The notes beneath the pieces are model-generated. The model was not told the origin of the DNA. It worked only from the letters and a program-made list of their open reading frames with translations, and searched no databases. A program made the translations under genes and the position numbers. Of a DNA stretch of 64,000 bases, positions 57,800 to 64,000 are shown piece by piece (the first letter of the stretch is position 1; every line of letters starts with the position of its first letter). Origin of the DNA: Rhizobiaceae bacterium (GTDB taxonomy: Bacteria; Pseudomonadota; Alphaproteobacteria; Rhizobiales; Rhizobiaceae); the NCBI GenBank assembly GCA_017644105.1, contig JAEPMD010000002.1:55956-119955 (forward strand). Direction: 5' to 3'.

Positions 57800-58705
57800 A
57801 TGAAAATAGGTCGATCTGTCATGAATATGTCTGTCAAACCGCAAGTGAATATCACGCCAAATGGCACCGATTACGAAGTCATTCGCCAAGTGATTGAGCT
57901 GATATCGAAAGAATATCAATCTCAACCGAGCTTGGAGTTCATATCCGGCGAAGTGGGCTTGGAACAAACCAAGCTGCAAAAGCTTTTCACGCGTTGGGCA
58001 GGTTTATCGCCGAAAGCGTTTTTGCAGGCGGTCACGATTGACCATGCTAAACGACTATTGGCAGAAGAAAACTTACCGCTTTTAGAAACAAGCTATGAGC
58101 TGGGGTTATCAGGACCCAGCCGATTGCATGATTTATTCGTCACGCACGAAGCTATGTCACCAGGCGATTTTAAATCCGGCGGCGAAGCTTTGGAGATCAA
58201 ATATGGATTTCATCAATGCCCTTTTGGTATCGCACTGATCATGGCAAAGGATCGCGGAATGGCGGGCCTTGCCTTTTGTGACCCCGGTGAGGAGTTAGCT
58301 GCATTTGAGGATATGTCCAATCGTTGGAAGCGGGCGAAATATGTTCAAGATCCAAGTGCGACGCAAAGCTATGCCGATCAAATTTTCAACCCGGAAAAAT
58401 GGCAGGCGGATAAACCCGTTCAATTGGTGCTCATAGGCACAGATTTTCAGGTTCAAGTTTGGCAGGCGCTTTTGGAAATTCCAATCGGCAAAGCAACCAC
58501 TTATTCCACAATTGCCAATAAAATTGGTCGTCCAAAAGCGTCACGCGCCGTGGGTGCGGCGGTGGGTGCAAATCCGATTTCATTTGTTGTTCCCTGCCAT
58601 CGCGCGCTGGGAAAATCCGGCGCGCTGACAGGTTATCATTGGGGCATAACCCGCAAACGCGCCATGCTTGGCTGGGAATGCGGGATGCTTGAAGGCGCTG
58701 AATAG
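57800..58705 (+). CDS. Ada-like AraC HTH plus methylated-DNA-cysteine methyltransferase
   Basis: The 301-aa protein joins an AraC-type helix-turn-helix (VGLEQTKLQKLFTRWAGLSPKAFLQAVTIDHAKRLL, residues about 50-85) to an O6-alkylguanine-DNA alkyltransferase domain with the acceptor Cys in VPCHRALGKSGALTGYHWG (about 265-283). The N-terminal Ada zinc domain that senses methylphosphotriesters is missing, so it may regulate differently from E. coli Ada. The start is uncertain: ATGs at 57800, 57821 and 57827 all lack a strong ribosome site. Confidence 0.92.
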   Translation: MKIGRSVMNMSVKPQVNITPNGTDYEVIRQVIELISKEYQSQPSLEFISGEVGLEQTKLQKLFTRWAGLSPKAFLQAVTIDHAKRLLAEENLPLLETSYELGLSGPSRLHDLFVTHEAMSPGDFKSGGEALEIKYGFHQCPFGIALIMAKDRGMAGLAFCDPGEELAAFEDMSNRWKRAKYVQDPSATQSYADQIFNPEKWQADKPVQLVLIGTDFQVQVWQALLEIPIGKATTYSTIANKIGRPKASRAVGAAVGANPISFVVPCHRALGKSGALTGYHWGITRKRAMLGWECGMLEGAE

Positions 58706-58716
58706 ATCAAAAGCCC

Positions 58717-59352
58717 TTAATGGGCCTTTGACATATCACCTAAGACTTCTTTTGATTTGACGCTTGAATCAGCATTAAGCGTATAAACCATTGGAACACC
58801 TGTTGCGAGGTTCACGGACAAGATCTCGTCTTTGTTCAAGCGATCCAAGATCATCACCAAGGCGCGAAGGGAATTTCCATGAGCTGCCACAAGCACGTTC
58901 TCACCCTTTAAAACGCGCGGCAAAATATCAGTCATGAAGTAAGGCCAAACGCGCGCGCCAGTGTCTTTCAAGCTTTCGCCACCTGGAGGCGGTACATCAT
59001 ATGAACGGCGCCAGATGTGAACTTGTTCTTCACCCCATTTTTCGCGCGCATCATCTTTGTTTAATCCAGCCAAATCACCGTAATCGCGCTCATTTAGCGC
59101 CTGATCACGGATAATGTTGATGTCTGTTTGACCGATTTCGTCCAAAATAAAACCGAGTGTTTTTTGCGCACGTGTCAATTCAGATGTGAAGGCAACATCA
59201 TATTTAAGGCCGTATTCTTTGAGCGCTACGCCACCTTCTTTGGCTTCTTGAACGCCTTTTTCTGTCAGATCTGGATCCTTCCAGCCCGTGAAAAGATTTT
59301 TAAGGTTCCATTCGCTTTGTCCGTGGCGAACGAGTACAAGAGTTCCTGACAT
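58717..59352 (-). CDS. gpmA: 2,3-bisphosphoglycerate-dependent phosphoglycerate mutase
   Basis: GpmA interconverts 3- and 2-phosphoglycerate in glycolysis. The 211-aa histidine phosphatase-fold protein has [27 protein letters not shown] (active His about 10), the [15 protein letters not shown] region, [16 protein letters not shown] with the catalytic Glu, and [17 protein letters not shown]. It is shorter than the E. coli enzyme, as usual in rhizobia. It follows dapB by 29 bp. Confidence 0.96.
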   Translation of the reverse strand: MSGTLVLVRHGQSEWNLKNLFTGWKDPDLTEKGVQEAKEGGVALKEYGLKYDVAFTSELTRAQKTLGFILDEIGQTDINIIRDQALNERDYGDLAGLNKDDAREKWGEEQVHIWRRSYDVPPPGGESLKDTGARVWPYFMTDILPRVLKGENVLVAAHGNSLRALVMILDRLNKDEILSVNLATGVPMVYTLNADSSVKSKEVLGDMSKAH

Positions 59353-59381
59353 ATTGCTTCCTTCTAATTTTGTGCGTGCGC

Positions 59382-60209
59382 TTAGGTTTTGGATAAACCA
59401 AGCACATCAAGCATTGAATAATAACCTGGATTCTGTGATTGAGCCCAAAGTGCCGCTTTCACAGCACCGCGAGCAAAAATAGATCTATCAAGTGCAGAAT
59501 GGCTCAGCGTAATTTGTTCGCCTTCACCCGCAATGATGACCGAATGTTCGCCGACAACAGATCCACCGCGTAGTGTGGCAAATCCAATTGTCCCATCACC
59601 ACGCGCCCCTGTAACACCATCGCGTGATCGAACTGAATTGCTGTGTAGGTCAATATCGCGACCTTTGGCGGCCGCTTCACCGAGCAGATACGCTGTACCC
59701 GATGGTGCGTCGACTTTGTGCTTATGGTGCATCTCTAAAATTTCTAGATCCCAGTCATCACCACCAAGCGCTTTGGCTGCTTGTTCAACAAGAACGGATA
59801 GGAGATTAACACCAAGGCTCATATTGCCCGACTTGACGATCCGGCCATTAGAACCAGCTTCAGCGATTTCGGCATCTTGTTCTTGGCTGCAACCTGTTGT
59901 GCCAATGACATGGATCAAACCATGTTCAGCGGCAACTTTTGAAAAAGCGACACTTGTTTCAGGTGTTGTAAAATCGATGATCGCATCCGCGCATTTGATC
60001 GCATCATCTTGATTATCGGTAATGATCACGCCGCTTGAACCAACACCAGCAATTTCACCTGCATCTCGTCCAATGGTGTCAGCGCCCTTGCGCTCTAAAG
60101 CACCAACAAGTTTTGCACCGGGCATGTCGTGAATGACGCGAATAATCGCTTGGCCCATTCTGCCAGAGGCACCGGCTACTACAATCATACAGAGGTTTTG
60201 TGAGTTCAT
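59382..60209 (-). CDS. dapB: 4-hydroxy-tetrahydrodipicolinate reductase
   Basis: DapB reduces the dihydrodipicolinate intermediate on the path to lysine and diaminopimelate. The 275-aa protein has the NAD(P)-binding [36 protein letters not shown], the active-site [22 protein letters not shown] and the late [23 protein letters not shown]. The start at 60209 comes one base after the preceding stop codon, with GAGGATGAG as ribosome site. Earlier ATGs (60224 and 60218) lie inside the ABC transporter gene. Confidence 0.95.
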   Translation of the reverse strand: MNSQNLCMIVVAGASGRMGQAIIRVIHDMPGAKLVGALERKGADTIGRDAGEIAGVGSSGVIITDNQDDAIKCADAIIDFTTPETSVAFSKVAAEHGLIHVIGTTGCSQEQDAEIAEAGSNGRIVKSGNMSLGVNLLSVLVEQAAKALGGDDWDLEILEMHHKHKVDAPSGTAYLLGEAAAKGRDIDLHSNSVRSRDGVTGARGDGTIGFATLRGGSVVGEHSVIIAGEGEQITLSHSALDRSIFARGAVKAALWAQSQNPGYYSMLDVLGLSKT

Positions 60210-60210
60210 A

Positions 60211-62025
60211 TTACTCATCCTCATTATCCTTTTTCATCTCAACTTTATTGCCGCGGGAATGGATCTTCTGCAGGCGCGAATAGACACCATCCGAATGTTC
60301 GGAGAGTTCTGCATGCGAGCCTTGTTCGACCACTTTTCCAGCTTCCATAACAACTATTTTATCGGCCTTTGCGATGGTTGATAAGCGATGTGCAATGACA
60401 AGCACTGTGCGACCTTTCATGGCTTTATCAAGCGCTTTTTGGACCGCGGCTTCAGATTCATTATCAAGGGCAGATGTTGCTTCATCCAAGATCAATATCG
60501 GTGCATTGCGGACAAGCGCACGTGCGATTGAAAGACGCTGCCTCTGACCGCCCGACAAGGTGATCCCGTTTTCACCAACGGGTGTGTCATAGCCTTGCGG
60601 TTGTTCCAAAATGAAATCATGCGCATGTGCGAGCTTTGCAGCTTCTTCGATTTCAGCATCGCTTGCCTCTGGCAAACCATAGCGAATATTGTCTCGGATA
60701 CTTCCTTCAAACAGCCAGGGTTGTTGCGACACATAGGCTATGTTCTTTCGCAGTGAAGATTTGGTTACGTCCTCAATATCAACACCATCAATGGTGATGT
60801 TACCTGATATGGGGTCATAAAAACGCGGAACCAGTGAAATAATGGTTGATTTACCCGCACCTGAAGGCCCCACAATGGCAGTTGTCTTTCCCGCCTGTGC
60901 GGCAAAGCTCACATTATCCAGCACCAATTCACTATCTGGGTATCGGAAGCTAACGTCGTTGAATTCAATTTGGCCGTTTGTAACTTCGAGTTCAACGGCA
61001 TTTTCCTTGTCACCCTGGAGGGGCTCAGTATCTAATATCTCATAGATCATTCGCGCATTTACGACGGCTTTTTCCAGATTAATCTGCAGTTTGGTCAAAC
61101 GGCGTGCTGGATCATATGCCAGCAGTAAAGCGGTGATAAATGAAAAGAACGCGCCTGGAGGCACATTGTTATGGATTGATCGATAGGCGGCATAAACGAT
61201 AACCGAAGATATCGCGACGCCAGATAAAGTTTCCGTAATCGGCGCTGTTCGCTCTCCCAGCCGCGCAATGCGATTGGCACGTTGTTCGGCATTGCCAATT
61301 ATATGGCTAATCCGTTCGCTCAAGCGATCTTCCATGGTAAATGATTTAACGATCGTTATGCCTTGCACCGTTTCCTGCATGGCACCGAGTACCTGACTGT
61401 TTAGGTCAATGGCTTGACGCGTCGCTGTCCGTAATCGTCGAGCGATATATCGCAGCGACAAAACAATAGGCGGCGCTACAAAAAATACGACCATTGATAA
61501 AATTGCATCTTTGGAGAACATCACAACGATGAGTGCTACTAGCGTCACAATATCTCGCGCCAACAACGTGATTGTCATGTTCAAAGTGTCGCGAATACCG
61601 GTGACATTTTGCGAAATTTGCGCAGCGATCTGAGCAGATCGCGTGTCAGAGAAATACGACAGGTTCAACGCCATTAAATGGTCGAAGAGGCGTTGCTGAT
61701 AACGTGCAACTATATTGTTTCCAATGATGTTCAGCGAGACAGCCTCGACATAGGAGGCAATTCCTCTGATCACAAAGGCGGCCAATATCCCCCCTGATAC
61801 ATACCATATGGCCTGCGCATCTTGATTAACAAAGGCTTCATTGATCACATCCTCCATAATCCAAGCGAGAAAGGCGGTAGTTGCTGCAATCAAAAGCATG
61901 CAGAAAATAGCAATCGCATAAGTGCCGATATAGTCGCGGCCATTCTCACGCAATATGCGCTTGAGCATGTCCAAAAGGCCGGGGACGATCTCGGTCCTTT
62001 TTTTTGGGTAATTTACGACAGCCAA
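60211..62025 (-). CDS. ABC exporter, ATP-binding/permease fusion (MsbA-like)
   Basis: The 604-aa half-transporter has an N-terminal six-helix membrane domain and a C-terminal ATPase domain with Walker [16 protein letters not shown], the signature [15 protein letters not shown], Walker [14 protein letters not shown] and the H-loop [11 protein letters not shown]. MsbA-type proteins export lipid A or other lipids, but the substrate is not determined. The tail ends in charged KKDNEDE and overlaps the start area of dapB. Confidence 0.93.
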   Translation of the reverse strand: MAVVNYPKKRTEIVPGLLDMLKRILRENGRDYIGTYAIAIFCMLLIAATTAFLAWIMEDVINEAFVNQDAQAIWYVSGGILAAFVIRGIASYVEAVSLNIIGNNIVARYQQRLFDHLMALNLSYFSDTRSAQIAAQISQNVTGIRDTLNMTITLLARDIVTLVALIVVMFSKDAILSMVVFFVAPPIVLSLRYIARRLRTATRQAIDLNSQVLGAMQETVQGITIVKSFTMEDRLSERISHIIGNAEQRANRIARLGERTAPITETLSGVAISSVIVYAAYRSIHNNVPPGAFFSFITALLLAYDPARRLTKLQINLEKAVVNARMIYEILDTEPLQGDKENAVELEVTNGQIEFNDVSFRYPDSELVLDNVSFAAQAGKTTAIVGPSGAGKSTIISLVPRFYDPISGNITIDGVDIEDVTKSSLRKNIAYVSQQPWLFEGSIRDNIRYGLPEASDAEIEEAAKLAHAHDFILEQPQGYDTPVGENGITLSGGQRQRLSIARALVRNAPILILDEATSALDNESEAAVQKALDKAMKGRTVLVIAHRLSTIAKADKIVVMEAGKVVEQGSHAELSEHSDGVYSRLQKIHSRGNKVEMKKDNEDE

Positions 62026-62072
62026 ATGGGCACCCTTGTCAAAAAATCATCTGGGTTTGCGAATCCGCAAAC

Positions 62073-63080
62073 CTATTTTTGGTTTTGCCAATATCGGCCT
62101 TGTTTAGTAATTCTAAATTGATCGGGATGGTTTGCATAGGCACAAAGTCCTGAAAGTGCAATAAGCGGCTCAGTCATCAGATAAACCGGAACCTCTTCAA
62201 CGAGATCTGAATATGGTTCTTTGTCTAAAAACTGCTCGTTAAAAAATGGCAATTTCAACACATCTTCAAGTCGCTGAGCAACACCGCCGGTTAAGAATAC
62301 GCCGCCGCGCGCGAGATAGATCAATGCCGCGTCACTGGCATATCGCCCTAAATAGCTAACGAACAATTCAAGCGTTTCCCGAGCAACGGGATCATCACCA
62401 TCTTGATAAGCCGCAGTGACTTCTGATGGATCTGATACGGATTTATCTAGACCATCGGTTTTGGCGATAGCGTTATAAAGGCGCATAAGCCCGCGACCAC
62501 TGATAAATTCTTCCGCAGCAGGCCGTTCGTCCGGCGCAAAGGCATGTTTATAGATAGCGGTATCGCGCGGTGTTTTGGGACCGATATCAACAAATCCACC
62601 TTCGCCGGGAATAATAGACCATTCACCATCAATATAGATCATACCAGCCATTCCAAGACCTGTGCCAGGACCGAGTACCGCACGTGCTGATGTCGGTCGA
62701 GATTTGCCTGCTTTAATCAAAGCATGTTCAGAAACATCCGTTGAAATCGCAGCCAGTGCTTGTGCTTCAAAGTCACTCATAGCAATGGCTTCATCGATAT
62801 TCAGATCAGCTATTAACTGGTAAACATCAATATCCCATGGGCAATTGGTCATCGAGATTTTTTCAATATTGCCAGTTGGACCCGCAATGGCCAAAACGAG
62901 CGTTTTCGGGCGCAACTCTGTTTGACTAAACACATTTTGCTCAATCACGTCCTGGATTGAGGAATAGCCTGCATTTTTAACGCTTGGGAACTGCACCATG
63001 TCAGCATCTTGTTTTTCGATGATGGCAAAACGTGAATTTGTGCCACCTATATCACCGATAAGAATGGGAAAAGAAAACAT
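62073..63080 (-). CDS. glk: Glucokinase
   Basis: The 335-aa ASKHA-fold kinase phosphorylates glucose. It opens with the phosphate-binding loop PILIGDIGGTNSRFAI, has the sugar-binding SDFEAQALA region, the second phosphate site VLGPGTGLGMAG and IIPGEGGFVDIGP, and the late ARGGVFLTGGVAQRL. It is of the E. coli Glk type rather than the ROK type, since no ROK cysteine-rich motif is seen. It lies between mgsA and the ABC exporter. Confidence 0.95.
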   Translation of the reverse strand: MFSFPILIGDIGGTNSRFAIIEKQDADMVQFPSVKNAGYSSIQDVIEQNVFSQTELRPKTLVLAIAGPTGNIEKISMTNCPWDIDVYQLIADLNIDEAIAMSDFEAQALAAISTDVSEHALIKAGKSRPTSARAVLGPGTGLGMAGMIYIDGEWSIIPGEGGFVDIGPKTPRDTAIYKHAFAPDERPAAEEFISGRGLMRLYNAIAKTDGLDKSVSDPSEVTAAYQDGDDPVARETLELFVSYLGRYASDAALIYLARGGVFLTGGVAQRLEDVLKLPFFNEQFLDKEPYSDLVEEVPVYLMTEPLIALSGLCAYANHPDQFRITKQGRYWQNQK

Positions 63081-63098
63081 GAATTTTGAACCTAAATC

Positions 63099-63476
63099 TT
63101 AGCTGTCTCTGACAAGTAACTCTTCAGCTGTTGATCGATTAAGCGCCATAGGAATGTCATATAGCACAGCCAATCGCATCAAAGCCTTCACATCTACGTC
63201 ATGCGGCATTGGGGTCAGCGGGTCAATAAAGAAAATCAACATATCGACTTTTCCATCTGCTATTAGCCCGCCAATTTGCTGATCACCGCCTAAAGGCCCG
63301 CTTTTCATGCGTGTGACTGCAAGTTCAGGGCACGCATCTGCGATCCGTCCACCAGTGGTGCCCGTTGCAACTATTTCATAGGTGTTTAGTGCAGATTTAT
63401 GTGTGACCGCAAAATCAGTTAGATCATCTTTTTTTTGGTCATGCGCAATCAATGCGATTATTCGTTTATCGGTCAT
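63099..63476 (-). CDS. mgsA: Methylglyoxal synthase
   Basis: MgsA converts dihydroxyacetone phosphate to methylglyoxal, a bypass of lower glycolysis. The 125-aa protein starts with [19 protein letters not shown] and has the phosphate-binding ATGTTGGRI, the catalytic Asp region [20 protein letters not shown] and [37 protein letters not shown]. It is upstream of glk on the same strand. Confidence 0.96.
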   Translation of the reverse strand: MTDKRIIALIAHDQKKDDLTDFAVTHKSALNTYEIVATGTTGGRIADACPELAVTRMKSGPLGGDQQIGGLIADGKVDMLIFFIDPLTPMPHDVDVKALMRLAVLYDIPMALNRSTAEELLVRDS

Positions 63477-63502
63477 AAAATTAGATCTTACAAATTGGTG
63501 TG

Positions 63503-64000
63503 TTAACTGTCAGATGGTAATGGCACATCTTTTATAGATTTAAAGTCAGGTCTGCCAGTATAATTTAACTGAACCTGAGAATAGACCATTTTACCCAATG
63601 TTACCTCGGCCTCAGAGCTCGGTGTCGGCCCGTTTAAAACGCCCGCGCATGATGCGGGAAGATCAGCCATGCTTTTCAATCTGCGCGGTTTTGGTTTGAC
63701 CCCGGGTTTCTTCGGCTTTGGCGGTGCCCAGCGCGCGGGTTCAAACCACCAATCAAGAGGTGCGCCGCAGCCATCACCCGCTGGAACGGCTGCTTGCCGT
63801 TTGCAATTGGGTGAACCGGAGAGGCATTTCATACGAATATGGAAGTGATAGTGATGACCATAATAGGGGCGCACCTTACCCAAATTGGTCCGATCACCCT
63901 TCCAATTGTCACATAGTTCCCGTTTTATCGCTGGGTGAACAAACAAACGTTCCACGTCTTTATAGGCCGCTGCACGCATGATGAGTTTTGCATGTGCGGG
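63503..64000 (-). CDS. mepA: Penicillin-insensitive murein endopeptidase (MepA-like), C-terminal part
   Basis: MepA is a periplasmic LAS-type metallopeptidase that cuts D-alanyl-meso-diaminopimelate cross-links. The frame is open to the window edge and reads [30 protein letters not shown], then the zinc-ligand region [17 protein letters not shown] and a Pro/Lys-rich tail. The start lies outside the window, and the ATG at 63979 is internal. The C-terminal extension has paired Cys residues, as is common in the family. Confidence 0.92.
   Translation of the reverse strand, partial: PAHAKLIMRAAAYKDVERLFVHPAIKRELCDNWKGDRTNLGKVRPYYGHHYHFHIRMKCLSGSPNCKRQAAVPAGDGCGAPLDWWFEPARWAPPKPKKPGVKPKPRRLKSMADLPASCAGVLNGPTPSSEAEVTLGKMVYSQVQLNYTGRPDFKSIKDVPLPSDS

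Noticed and set aside
58706..58735. AAAAGCCC/GGGCCTTT hairpin between the Ada-like gene and gpmA
   Set aside because: The arms do not match beyond four or five pairs, so it was not listed as a terminator.
1..64000. tRNA or rRNA genes, CRISPR arrays, insertion sequences, prophage
   Set aside because: No T-loop plus anticodon pattern in the gaps, no regularly spaced repeats, and no transposase or integrase motifs were seen. A tRNAscan run would confirm the tRNA result.

Overview
This window is a chromosomal, almost entirely housekeeping segment of an alphaproteobacterium, most likely a Hyphomicrobiales (Rhizobiales) lineage with a modest GC content (mid-forties percent by eye), possibly marine. 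The pointers are an Irr-type iron regulator divergent from fabA-fabB-fabI, a PhrR/PraR-like XRE regulator between lnt and metK, a Mur/Fur-like regulator next to plsC and miaB, and the rpsT-dnaA-dnaN-recF and mutM/ubiE-ubiB-coaBC neighbourhoods. I found no rRNA, tRNA, CRISPR array, prophage or insertion sequence.

Layout: 1-6.9 kb, translation and RNA decay (infB, rbfA, truB, rpsO, pnp). 6.9-10.8 kb, a looser stretch of small accessory genes (membrane protein, fasciclin, methyltransferase, nitroreductase, DUF1428, PilZ). 10.8-14.1 kb, type II fatty acid synthesis with irr. 14.1-17.7 kb, secreted and metabolic singletons and a MoeB/ThiF-like protein. 17.7-22.7 kb, replication (recF, dnaN, dnaA) and rpsT, with a 711-bp AT-rich gap. 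22.9-27.8 kb, mutM, then ubiE-ubiB-coaBC. 27.8-34.2 kb, DUF6356, Lrp, pirin, peroxiredoxin, prfC, dut and a frameshifted comM/yifB. 34.3-38.0 kb, gshB-yraN-rsmI and a divergent lipoprotein. 38.0-49.9 kb, a long minus-strand run (nfuA, tsaB, rimI, fur, plsC, miaB, phoH, ybeY, corC, lnt, phrR-like, metK, trmB). 50.0-55.6 kb, glnD-murJ-trpS. 55.7-64.0 kb, nth, an Ada-like protein, gpmA, dapB, an MsbA-like exporter, glk, mgsA and the end of a mepA-like gene.

The best candidate for an undescribed system is at 26.3-27.8 kb. Here the coenzyme A biosynthesis enzyme CoaBC carries an N-terminal FitA/VapB-type ribbon-helix-helix DNA-binding domain. Just upstream lie three perfect ATTGCAAT palindromes inside a 16-bp direct repeat spaced 32 bp apart, about three helical turns. 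The architecture parallels PutA, a flavoenzyme that represses its own operon, and suggests that CoaBC may autoregulate. The second notable item is a one-base frameshift in a C7 tract that splits comM/yifB.
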